Origin: Gammaproteobacteria bacterium | GTDB lineage: Bacteria > Pseudomonadota > Gammaproteobacteria > GRL18 | Direction: 5' to 3' | Assembly: GCA_027011205.1 (NCBI GenBank) | Contig: JALVAL010000029.1 | Span: 1-42,728 of the forward strand | DNA: 42,728 bases | Part shown: piece after piece, positions 28,888 to 37,697 of the stretch | Position numbering within the stretch: the stretch's first letter is position 1 | How the letters are laid out: every line of letters begins with the position of its first letter | The notes under the pieces: generated by a model | Told to the model about the DNA's origin: nothing | Database searches by the model: none | What the model saw: the letters and a program-made list of their open reading frames with translations, nothing else | Made by a program: the position numbers and the translations under genes

Positions 28888-30161
28888 GCAACCTCCACCC
28901 AGGCCGGAGCAGACTCCGCGCCATTTATAATCAGCCGAAACGGCACAAAGCCAGAGGCTGTAACGGCCGGCAAGCGCAAAGTAAGTGTGCTGGCATCGGT
29001 AATAGCGTATTCACCGGGGTTTAAAGCACCGGCTGAACCGCTGGTTAATTCTTCTGCCGCGAGATACACTGCCACATTTTCTGTTTCAATGTCTGCGTGT
29101 TCAAACCTGAAGCCATTGACGGTAAGATTACCATTCAGATCCGGGTTGCCCACATTATCAATACGCGGGGTAATGGTAAACGGGGTTTCATTCGAGCTAT
29201 TGCTAAAGGTATGTATTGAGCTGTCAGGCATGGTGCGGTTTTCGCTCACCAGGGCTTTAGCCGTGTAAATGCCCGGTAAGATATCAATACCATCTATCTG
29301 GTTTTGAGTCAGGGCCATAATTCTGTCATCAGTAGCAATCACGCCCCACCCCGTATCAGCGGTAATGCCAGCACCCCAGCGACTATTGTTCAACACCAGC
29401 TCGGTTTCATCGCCATTCAGGTTAATCCCCAGCAGTTCAAAGCGGCTGCCCATTGGCACCTCGGCGGGACGCAGTTCAATGTCTTGCGAAACCCCGCTAT
29501 CAGGTAAGGTCACTGTTAATATATTTTTACTGCTGTTAAGTTTCGGGGCACCGGTTATAAAGGTATGTATACCATAGTCCAGCACTCTGCCGGTACGGGT
29601 AGGTGGATCTTCCGGTTCCAGCAGCACCACCGAGACATTGTAGTAAGCAGCAAGCCGCAGGGGTGATTGACCTGCCGTCCAGTAACTAACCGCCTCATTA
29701 TAAGGCGTAGGCTGCATGGTGATTTTTAATTTCGTACCGGTTTGATCAATGCCCGCCTCCTGGAAAATTTTTTTGGTATTAATTACGGTGTTATCTGTTA
29801 ATAACGGATAATCGTGCAATGCCTTAATAGCCAGCCCCATCAATAACTGGGCATCTTCCATTTTGTCATCGGTATCCACCTGAGCATCAGTGGTTAACAA
29901 AAAGTATAGATTTAATGCCATAGGTGTATAACGTACAGGTGTAGAGTCATTACTACTGCTGGCAGGCGGCTGATTTTTTAGCGCCGGATCTTCACACACA
30001 TGATAAAGGTAAAGTCCCAAAGAGTCTGTTTTCAGTTTATCAGGAGGCATAATCGACACCGTGGGGGGCTGTACTTTATTCCAGGCAGATGAGCTTACTA
30101 CCGAATTCTCGATAACTTTTTTCAGAGCTTTACTAACAAGGCTGAGATTAATTATCGCCAT
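28884..30161 (-). CDS. DUF4255 (Pvc16 N-terminal-like) tail terminator with C-terminal IPT/TIG-like extension
   Basis: N-terminal LSLVSKALKKVI..., LYLYHVCEDPALKNQPP, ALNLYFLLTT, C-terminal beta-rich region (PMGSRFELLGINLNGDETELVLNN). Confidence 0.85.
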   Translation of the reverse strand: MAIINLSLVSKALKKVIENSVVSSSAWNKVQPPTVSIMPPDKLKTDSLGLYLYHVCEDPALKNQPPASSSNDSTPVRYTPMALNLYFLLTTDAQVDTDDKMEDAQLLMGLAIKALHDYPLLTDNTVINTKKIFQEAGIDQTGTKLKITMQPTPYNEAVSYWTAGQSPLRLAAYYNVSVVLLEPEDPPTRTGRVLDYGIHTFITGAPKLNSSKNILTVTLPDSGVSQDIELRPAEVPMGSRFELLGINLNGDETELVLNNSRWGAGITADTGWGVIATDDRIMALTQNQIDGIDILPGIYTAKALVSENRTMPDSSIHTFSNSSNETPFTITPRIDNVGNPDLNGNLTVNGFRFEHADIETENVAVYLAAEELTSGSAGALNPGEYAITDASTLTLRLPAVTASGFVPFRLIINGAESAPAWVEVA

Positions 30162-31024
30162 TACATTTGCCCCAGTCCGAAACTCATTTTCTGCACCTGC
30201 GCACTGTTTTCATCCGGCGCAGCAGCATTTGTGACGGGCGTGGCCACGGTCGCAGGCCTTAGTGTATTTAGCGGCTCTTGCACAGGCACCACAGCCACAT
30301 TCATTTGTCCAATCAACAATTTAGGTATTAGCTCTTCTGGTGTCAATTTTTTTCGTTTTCGAGATAACTTGTCCAGCGATTTAACCGGCAAGGGAGTAAT
30401 ATTGGCAGTAGCCTGTTCAATGATTTCAGTACGAGCTGAATGAGTCCATACCCTGAGTGGTTCACTGTTTACCGGGGACGATTCGGGGTTATTAGTATTA
30501 ACCGGGACCACCTGTTCAGCTTGTATTGTTTTATCTTTCGTTCTCACCTGTACAGGTGAATGATCCTGGTTATTGCGTTGTGGCAGACTGAATGACTCAT
30601 CATAGCTATGGGATGGTGTTATAACATCCTGTAAAACCGTATGCGCCTGTTTTTTGAGCCGTTGGGCCATCCCGGCCCTAGCTGAATGCTTAGGCCTCAA
30701 TTCATCAGTTTGAGACCTGGCAAACTTCGAATTACTTTTGCGAACGGCCAGGCTAGCTTGTTGCCTCCCCCTGTCTAAGGCTTGCAATCCTTTCTTTTGC
30801 AGGAAGTCTGGCTTGCCTGCAACAGGTCGTCCAGGGCGGCTCAAAGCAGAATAACCATCAATGCTGTAGTTCTGTTTTTTTACCGTATCAGGATATGATA
30901 GTGGTAACACTGATGTGTTTTCAAAGGGGTCGTACAGGTCACTCCATAACGACATCACAGGGCTTAACATTTGCCCAAATCCTCCACCAGATAACCGACC
31001 AATCAGCTTGTCAAAATACATCAT
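30161..31024 (-). CDS. Hypothetical, mostly low-complexity/disordered eCIS-linked protein
   Basis: Open frame coupled to both neighbours (4-nt and 1-nt overlaps); P/Q/S/K-rich composition. Confidence 0.55.
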   Translation of the reverse strand: MMYFDKLIGRLSGGGFGQMLSPVMSLWSDLYDPFENTSVLPLSYPDTVKKQNYSIDGYSALSRPGRPVAGKPDFLQKKGLQALDRGRQQASLAVRKSNSKFARSQTDELRPKHSARAGMAQRLKKQAHTVLQDVITPSHSYDESFSLPQRNNQDHSPVQVRTKDKTIQAEQVVPVNTNNPESSPVNSEPLRVWTHSARTEIIEQATANITPLPVKSLDKLSRKRKKLTPEELIPKLLIGQMNVAVVPVQEPLNTLRPATVATPVTNAAAPDENSAQVQKMSFGLGQM

Positions 31025-31818
31025 AAGCCCCCTCCTTCATCCACCTCCACCAAGCCGGCAAGGATTTTACGCTGACTGCGCGGCAAACCAAGAATCTCAG
31101 ATAAACTCCAGCCATAGTTAGACGCCAGTGCATGAATCTCCTGCATTAAACGTTTACGTTCAGCTTGAATGGTAGTTAGCAAATAATGCTGCAAATCAAA
31201 ATACACCGATTGATCATGGCCACACTCCGGGCATTGAGCGTCCAGCTCAAGAGCAACTAAAGGAGAAAGAGCCTCCATGGTGTTCTGTACTATGTCACTA
31301 TACTTAGAAAGCTCATCGCTTTTGGAATCACTTTGAACACAACGTTCCAGCAACACCGCTTTAGCCTCTTCCGGAGTAAGGCCTATTACTGCACACTCAT
31401 CTTCTCCAGTAGGCAGGCGAAATGTAATGCCATCACCAAGCCGATAAATACCATTGGCCTCGCCTGTCACCCCCAGAGCATCATAGGAGCCAGGTCTAAG
31501 AGACTCCAGCAACCTATCCAGCTCAAAGTCCATATCAAAGTTTTCAGCGCACTGGTGGCACTTAATCGTGCTCTCAATCCTAACCCCGTAGGTACGCATA
31601 TAAACTGCCGCCAGTAACTGCTCCCGATCCCAGGGGGTAAGATTAACCACCTCACCTTGCCGTAAGCCACCTTCATAGTCAGACACTATAAGAGCATCTA
31701 AAAGCTGAATAGCATCCAGAGTAGAAGTATTGGCAACGGCTTGTTCCTCAATACCGGTAATTTCCCTGAGGGTCACCCATTCGGGGCCATGTGTATTTGA
31801 GAGACGAATTTGATTCAT
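31021..31818 (-). CDS. Phage-baseplate-assembly-like protein with two CxxC pairs (zinc-ribbon-like); start re-assigned to MNQIRLSNTHG
   Basis: CHQC and CPEC pairs; C-terminal HALASNYGWSLSEILGLPRSQRKILAGLVE; position after the tube gene. Confidence 0.6.
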   Translation of the reverse strand: MNQIRLSNTHGPEWVTLREITGIEEQAVANTSTLDAIQLLDALIVSDYEGGLRQGEVVNLTPWDREQLLAAVYMRTYGVRIESTIKCHQCAENFDMDFELDRLLESLRPGSYDALGVTGEANGIYRLGDGITFRLPTGEDECAVIGLTPEEAKAVLLERCVQSDSKSDELSKYSDIVQNTMEALSPLVALELDAQCPECGHDQSVYFDLQHYLLTTIQAERKRLMQEIHALASNYGWSLSEILGLPRSQRKILAGLVEVDEGGGL

Positions 31819-31938
31819 AAGGTTATCTCTTACCTGAGTGATTGCTCTTTTTACCCAACACATCATCCTGACGTTAGTTTTTCAAGGGCGTGCATTCTCA
31901 ATAGCAATTACAATCCATCACTGCATAACGTCCCTACA

Positions 31939-32436
31939 CTATTCCTCCGCAGGCTCTGAAACTGAAACATCCCGTTCCCACCCTTCATTCTGCAGGGTCA
32001 AACTTTCAATGGCTACAGCATTAGCATTCGAGTCCAGCTCCGGCATGGCCTGATACTCCGAAACCCAGCACCGAAATACCTTATATGACTTTGCCACTGA
32101 ACCCTGTTCATTCAACAACTCTATAATTAAATCTTTCCGAAAATCTTTAAGAGGTGTCACGGGGTTAGAATAATCCCACACTTTCTTTGCCCAATCCTCA
32201 AACTCCGGATCATGGGTCAGACCGCGTTCCAGAGTAATGGGTTCAAATTTCCAGGCACTGGGACTGACCCTTGACATACTGGGGTCTCCTCCTTCACGGT
32301 GGGTAACCGGTTCGGTTGACTGTTTAAGAGCACCTACTTTACTTACTCCTGCCACATATTTCCCATCCCACTTAATGCGAAATTTGAAATTTTTATACGG
32401 ATCAAAACGATGTGTATTAACTGAAAACTGAGCCAT
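31939..32436 (-). CDS. Tail tube protein (gp19/Afp1-like)
   Basis: FDPYKNFKFRIKWDGKYVAGVSKVGALKQSTEPVTHREGGD...ITLERGLTHDPEFEDWAKKVW signature. Confidence 0.92.
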   Translation of the reverse strand: MAQFSVNTHRFDPYKNFKFRIKWDGKYVAGVSKVGALKQSTEPVTHREGGDPSMSRVSPSAWKFEPITLERGLTHDPEFEDWAKKVWDYSNPVTPLKDFRKDLIIELLNEQGSVAKSYKVFRCWVSEYQAMPELDSNANAVAIESLTLQNEGWERDVSVSEPAEE

Positions 32437-32446
32437 AATCTATCTC

Positions 32447-34885
32447 CTAAACCTCAACCTGACCTGTCATCTGCTGTAAATACAGCACAACAAACTCTGC
32501 AGGCTTAAGCGGAGCAAAGCCTACCCAAATATTAACAATGCCAAGATTAATATCATTCTGTGTAGTGGTTTCCGAATCGCACTTAACAAAGTACGCATCA
32601 CCAGGTTTAGAACCCTGGAATGCTCCCTGCCTGAACAGGTTATGCATAAAGGCCCCCACATTTAGTCTCAACTGCGCCCATAGCGGTTCATCATTAGGTT
32701 CAAACACCGCCCACTTTAATCCACGGTACAAGCTCTCCTCCATCATCAGCGCCAGGCGACGCACCGGTATATATTTCCACTCACTGGAAAAGTCATCAGC
32801 CCCATCCATGGTCCGGGCACCCCATGACACAATACCATTAGGAAAAGAACGAATGGTATTAATCCCCTGGGGATTCAAAATACCATTTTCAGAATCAGAA
32901 AATGCCTGTTCAATACCCACTACACCCCGCACATCTGCCTCGATTCCGGCGGCAGCTTTCCACACGCCTCGAGAACCATCAATACGTGCCATCAATCCAG
33001 CCATGGCGCCCGATGCCCCAACATTAACCTCCAGACCATTTTCATTCATCACTAACCGGGGAAAGAAAATAGCACTATAGTCTTTCACCAGACCAATTCG
33101 CAACCCGGCAATATTATCAGTAGCTGCCTGGGCGTTATTCCAGCTGGCTGGCGCATCCATCAGTAAAAATGCCCGTCGCGCCTGACAGAAAATGCTGGCA
33201 GCCCCCCACAAGGTATCAATGGACACCGCAGGTTCTTTATCCGGCGGCAGCACCATGAGGTTAAACAGATCTACTTCCCGATCAATAATGGTATAGGCAT
33301 TGTCGTAATCGGTTCCCGCTGGTGCATTCCCATCAGATGCCAGCGATGCCGCCGGGATTTGAGTACCTGCTGTCCCATTAATACCCACAGAGTAATACCG
33401 TACATTTTCCAAAGTAGTGCCCGCTGATACAAAATCCGGTGTCCCGATAGCAAAGCTGCCCACATTATTATCATCACCAGCAGTAGCTACGATGGCCAGC
33501 CGGGCTCCCCAGAGCTCCGCTTTCCAGAAAAAGCTGGATGTATTACTGGCCTGATAGGTATTCACTGCATCCCGAATAAGAGCCATCTTCTCTCGCAAGC
33601 CGTCAGAATTACCTGTAGTCGACCCGGTTATGTTATCCATGAATAGCGGATTACTGGCATTGGGCACCGAAGCCGTGTCCAGATCCAGGGTAATTGGCAC
33701 TGCGGCAAATGATTTATCCGCCTGCAATTCATCAAGGGCAACAGAAGTTACAGAACCCACCGTTCGGGCAGCTAGTGAAGTATAGGTCGAGCCATTACTT
33801 AAACGCATGGTAATTGCTGTAGGTGCTGGTCTATATGCTGCAAAAGCACCGACTTCCAGCCCGCCCTGATCGGTACCAAACATCAGAGCCACCGCCGCAT
33901 CATCCGAAGACGAAGGTCGAACAAATACATCCCCGCCATTATCAGATGTAATACGAAGTATATCGCTAACATCATTACCCAACAGCCCCAGTGCGGATGC
34001 CGGATCAATTGCTGGCCCGGCCTGTAAAGTAACACTCACTGTCACCCCGGTGGGTGTTACTGCCTCCACGGCCGCTTTAATAGCCGCCGGCAACTCAGCA
34101 GACACATTGGCGGGGTCCATTGCATTCACGTCAATGCTCGACAAATCCACTGTTCCAAAGGCATTGCCGTCCACACTGATTTCAACCTTATCAGTATTAG
34201 CGACAGCCTGCGTACCAATCAGTGCCAGCCACGCCGCCTTACGGGTAGCCGCATCGGAACTATCATAGGGTATGGGTCTGCCAGACTGGGAATATCCATT
34301 ATTTGCCGGGTGAGCCGCACCGGGCAACGAAGCATTTACCAGCCTGGACTCCTGACTAAGAAACGGTACCGCATACAAAGAAGAGTCTGGATCCATGGAA
34401 AGATTCTTCCACTGTTCAAATCCCGACTGAAGCCTGGCCCCATTACTCCCGCTCTCCAGGCGGAAAAGTTGAATATTAAAGGTGTTTTCCGGGTGTCGGG
34501 TATTATAAGTTACCACCGCACGAATATCTTCACCAACAACCCCAACCTGCCTGGCAGTCAGTTTCAAAACGTTAGTAACACTATCTTCCCCCTGCAGAGT
34601 AACCTCTGCCGAAGTTGCCCCGTTAGCAATGCGCATCACATAGCAATCCGAGCCGCCGTTTTGGAAAAACAACTTAACATAGCGTGCCACATCACTAACT
34701 GAATTATCATCAGAAAACTGACTTGCAAACTCTGTATAACTAAAACAACGTGTTGGGCTGTCAAGCACCCCGGTCTTTGTGCGCCCCAAAAACATAGCGG
34801 TTGATGTACCCACCGCACTTATAGTTCGAACACCACTGGGTACTTCCTGAACATATACGCCTGGATATGAAACTGAAACAACCAT
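32447..34885 (-). CDS. Contractile tail sheath protein (812 aa)
   Basis: SYPGVYVQEVPSGVRTISAVGTSTAMFLGRTKTG N-terminus; C-terminal ESLYRGLKWAVFEPNDEPLWAQLRLNVGAFMHNLFRQGAFQGSKPGDAYFVKCD. Confidence 0.95.
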   Translation of the reverse strand: MVVSVSYPGVYVQEVPSGVRTISAVGTSTAMFLGRTKTGVLDSPTRCFSYTEFASQFSDDNSVSDVARYVKLFFQNGGSDCYVMRIANGATSAEVTLQGEDSVTNVLKLTARQVGVVGEDIRAVVTYNTRHPENTFNIQLFRLESGSNGARLQSGFEQWKNLSMDPDSSLYAVPFLSQESRLVNASLPGAAHPANNGYSQSGRPIPYDSSDAATRKAAWLALIGTQAVANTDKVEISVDGNAFGTVDLSSIDVNAMDPANVSAELPAAIKAAVEAVTPTGVTVSVTLQAGPAIDPASALGLLGNDVSDILRITSDNGGDVFVRPSSSDDAAVALMFGTDQGGLEVGAFAAYRPAPTAITMRLSNGSTYTSLAARTVGSVTSVALDELQADKSFAAVPITLDLDTASVPNASNPLFMDNITGSTTGNSDGLREKMALIRDAVNTYQASNTSSFFWKAELWGARLAIVATAGDDNNVGSFAIGTPDFVSAGTTLENVRYYSVGINGTAGTQIPAASLASDGNAPAGTDYDNAYTIIDREVDLFNLMVLPPDKEPAVSIDTLWGAASIFCQARRAFLLMDAPASWNNAQAATDNIAGLRIGLVKDYSAIFFPRLVMNENGLEVNVGASGAMAGLMARIDGSRGVWKAAAGIEADVRGVVGIEQAFSDSENGILNPQGINTIRSFPNGIVSWGARTMDGADDFSSEWKYIPVRRLALMMEESLYRGLKWAVFEPNDEPLWAQLRLNVGAFMHNLFRQGAFQGSKPGDAYFVKCDSETTTQNDINLGIVNIWVGFAPLKPAEFVVLYLQQMTGQVEV

Positions 34886-34917
34886 AGGACAATCTCCTTA
34901 CTATTAATATCGTGGAT

Positions 34918-35088
34918 TCAACTTGAAAAACAACACAGAAATTTCCAGTTCTTGCAAATGACTTCTGCAAGATTAGAATATTGATTAGATGATACTTTTA
35001 AAAAATGGGTTGAGCCAGGTTCATTCCCATAGCTTCTTTTTTTTCTATTTTTTTTAGCAATTTTTACGCATACAACTAATTCAGACAT
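34918..35088 (-). CDS. Candidate 56-aa small ORF upstream of the sheath gene
   Basis: ATG preceded by TAGGAGTATATG (SD-like AGGAG); manual translation MSELVVCVKIAKKNRKKRSYGNEPGSTHFLKVSSNQYSNLAEVICKNWKFLCCFSS*. Not in the supplied ORF track (below its apparent 60-aa cutoff). Confidence 0.35.
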   Translation of the reverse strand: MSELVVCVKIAKKNRKKRSYGNEPGSTHFLKVSSNQYSNLAEVICKNWKFLCCFSS

Positions 35089-35400
35089 CATATACTCCTA
35101 AAAATTGTTATCAAATTTTCTAGAGATACAACAGAAATGGAGAAATAATTTCCCGGAATAGCAAACACAGGAAATATTTTGCAGGGATAAAGAAAAGTTC
35201 CAAGCAAGATAAAGAGTCCATACAACATCTAACCTAGTTTAAAAGTCACCTTAGTATAAAGTGACCCCCATTGTCAAGACAAAGCCTTGTCCAACAGCAA
35301 TTCTCGCTGAGCCACATCAATGCCAGTCTTTTCCAGAGCATTAAACCTGGATAAATATATTTATGCACTGAGTATCAGGGAGCTGCTGTTCTGTGCTGAA

Positions 35401-35493
35401 GTTTTGTAGGCCGAACCTGCTTTTCACTAGACTCAGGGTTAATCCGGCAAATGCTCAAACACGCTCTTCTGAATCCCGTTATTCCAGTAAAAA
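35401..35493 (+). repeat. Right copy of imperfect direct repeat flanking the eCIS locus (3' end of the 723-aa gene plus relic of HIT 3' end)
   Basis: Matches 4431-4523. Includes GCTTTTCACTAGACTCAGGGTTAAT, corresponding to the HIT terminus GCTTTTCACTGGCCTCCGGGTTAAT (AFHWPPG*). Confidence 0.9.
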
Positions 35494-37526
35494 ACACAGG
35501 CAAAATCAGCATTCGGCTCCACTCTTAAATCACAGCTGTCATTAATAAATTCTGCTTCAGGAACCGACCATTGTGTAAATTCCCTGTCACAAAGCCCTTC
35601 AGGTCGATTGCGTTCACTGATGTACTGCAGCTGCATTTTATTATCCCGTTGAGTCCAGCGGTATTGTGTTTCATAAACAAAGCACTGTTGATCCTCTGAA
35701 TATTGATGGTACAGGCCACTGCCATCGGTATTTATTTCATCAATACCGTCGACTTCCAGCTGACAGCCATCACCGACATTGTAGGCACGAAACTTCCCGG
35801 TCAGTCCGGAAGGTATTTGCTGTGCAGCCACTTCCAGTTGCATTTGCAGGGAATGTTCCCAGCCCTGAAGCACAATATCACTTTTATATTGGCTGGTACC
35901 GGAAATCCTGCTGATTCGAGTAATGGTTTCATCAAAGTAGGTACATATTTGTGCCGGTAGTTGTTGCTCCTGTACATTTAAAAACTGTTTTAAAGCTCTA
36001 ATAACCTTTAGCAATTCTGAATAATTGATAGTTTCCTGTATCAGACCGTTACCGGTTATTTTTTCCTGACTCAGGGCCTTGGCATATTGTGCGGCCGGTT
36101 GTCCGCTGTAAAGAGCCAGATGCTGACCCTTTATAGCCAGAAACACAGGGATCCCCGCGGCATCCAGCACAGGATGATGTATTCGCTGCGGTGTTTGTGA
36201 AGGCGTAAGTCCAGCTGTGGCTGAGTTAAAACCGGCCAGTAACTGCCAGACTCGCAAGGGGTTTTCGGCTGCAATACTCATGATCATGGATAGCTCAAAT
36301 GGTTTTTGACTCAAGTTCATCTTCTGCACAGCAACAGCAATACCATGAATACCATCCGCAACCCCGGTCATCAGTGCAACCATCGCCGGATTAGTTCGGG
36401 CAATTTTTTTCTGCATTTTAAGCAGCGGTTTACATTGAAAACGGGTATTTTTAAAGGCCTGTGAAATATAAAAATACATTGAAGATAATTGTGACAAATC
36501 AACGCCCAGCCCCATGCCCACAATATTCTGCTCAGCACCGTTTCTGATATAAGCCGGTATAAAACCTCTAAAAGACTTCAGTTGCGCCATTACGTTCGGG
36601 TTGTTCAGCTCCAGTAATACTTTAAATTCACTGTCAACCTGACTGCCGTCATATTTAAAATGGCTATAACCACTGGTAAGACGAGGCATATAGTGAATTA
36701 ATTTGGTTAAATCAGCCTGACACTCAGCCGTACGAAACTCTTTCAGTGCTGAACTTTCCTTTGCCGAGTCAATACCGATAGTCTCTATATGCTTGAAAAA
36801 AGACTGCAGTAATAATTCAAAATCAACAAAACTGACGGCCTGTGGCAAATAATGGTTTTGTTGCATAATGCCTGACAATTTATCTGTATCAGCCAGCGAC
36901 TGTTCAGGTTTTACCAGACCCAGTATAAGACCAAGCTGTTGTTCATTAATAGATTTATGAATAATTGCCAGAGTTGCTGTTGCAGGCGAATCCGGTGAAT
37001 TTTTAACAGCCACAATTAAGCGCAGATCCTGCCCCAGAGCATAACTTCGATAGCTCTGCTGCTGATAACTCTTAAGCTGGAAATCCAAACCGGAGATCCG
37101 GGAAGCCCGTTCAAATGTCTGTAGAAAAACCGACTCATCTGCTACCCAGACTTTTATAACAGGGCTGTTCTGCTGCAGATAAAATACCCCGGCAAATGTT
37201 GGCGACAAACCATATTGGGTTTGAAAAAGTGAGCTTCCGGATTGGGTATCAGATGCATTTATAGTCTGCTGCAGCTCCAGCAACAATTGATATAAAAAGG
37301 TAAACGCTTTTTCACCCTGCCCCTGGGACTCAGTTAAGACCGTTTCTGGAACTACACTGGGGCTTATGAGTGGAAAATCAGCCATATTAACCAGTTCGGT
37401 ATTACCCGAAAAAAATACCGTATCAGCAGGTACATGAGTTAATAAGGGATTCTTCTGCGCCTGCAGACAGGGACTCAATAACAGCAGTAACAGAGCCGGA
37501 AAAACATATCTTATGTAGTGTCTCAT
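35439..37526 (-). CDS. Large secreted/periplasmic hypothetical protein (DUF3352-like?); start re-assigned to MRHYIRYVFPALLLLLLSPCLQAQ
   Basis: Clear signal peptide; full-length open frame; 3' end duplicated at the far side of the eCIS. Confidence 0.75.
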   Translation of the reverse strand: MRHYIRYVFPALLLLLLSPCLQAQKNPLLTHVPADTVFFSGNTELVNMADFPLISPSVVPETVLTESQGQGEKAFTFLYQLLLELQQTINASDTQSGSSLFQTQYGLSPTFAGVFYLQQNSPVIKVWVADESVFLQTFERASRISGLDFQLKSYQQQSYRSYALGQDLRLIVAVKNSPDSPATATLAIIHKSINEQQLGLILGLVKPEQSLADTDKLSGIMQQNHYLPQAVSFVDFELLLQSFFKHIETIGIDSAKESSALKEFRTAECQADLTKLIHYMPRLTSGYSHFKYDGSQVDSEFKVLLELNNPNVMAQLKSFRGFIPAYIRNGAEQNIVGMGLGVDLSQLSSMYFYISQAFKNTRFQCKPLLKMQKKIARTNPAMVALMTGVADGIHGIAVAVQKMNLSQKPFELSMIMSIAAENPLRVWQLLAGFNSATAGLTPSQTPQRIHHPVLDAAGIPVFLAIKGQHLALYSGQPAAQYAKALSQEKITGNGLIQETINYSELLKVIRALKQFLNVQEQQLPAQICTYFDETITRISRISGTSQYKSDIVLQGWEHSLQMQLEVAAQQIPSGLTGKFRAYNVGDGCQLEVDGIDEINTDGSGLYHQYSEDQQCFVYETQYRWTQRDNKMQLQYISERNRPEGLCDREFTQWSVPEAEFINDSCDLRVEPNADFACVFYWNNGIQKSVFEHLPD

Positions 37527-37697
37527 ATTTTTTCCCTGATAAGTTTTATCCATATCAATTTTAGTATTCCTTTTCCCGCCCCAGAATAGAGGTAAACAAA
37601 GATATAGCAACTATATGTTTACTCCGGTCTGTCATATAATCAGCAGGTCTTAAATTTTTGTAAGTTACAAATTTTACGCCAAACCTGGAGATATTAC

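Noticed and set aside
4559-34885. Prophage or R-type tailocin
   Set aside because: No terminase, capsid, portal, holin or lysis genes; presence of AAA+ ATPase, DUF4255, CIS_tube and a DUF4157 protein indicates eCIS.
4559-34885. Type VI secretion system
   Set aside because: No TssJ/L/M membrane complex, TssB/TssC split sheath, or ClpV; the sheath is a single phage-like protein.
35259-35275. Sigma-32-like -10 (CCCCATTG) on the plus strand
   Set aside because: Wrong orientation for the eCIS operon and no matching CTTGAAA -35 at suitable distance.
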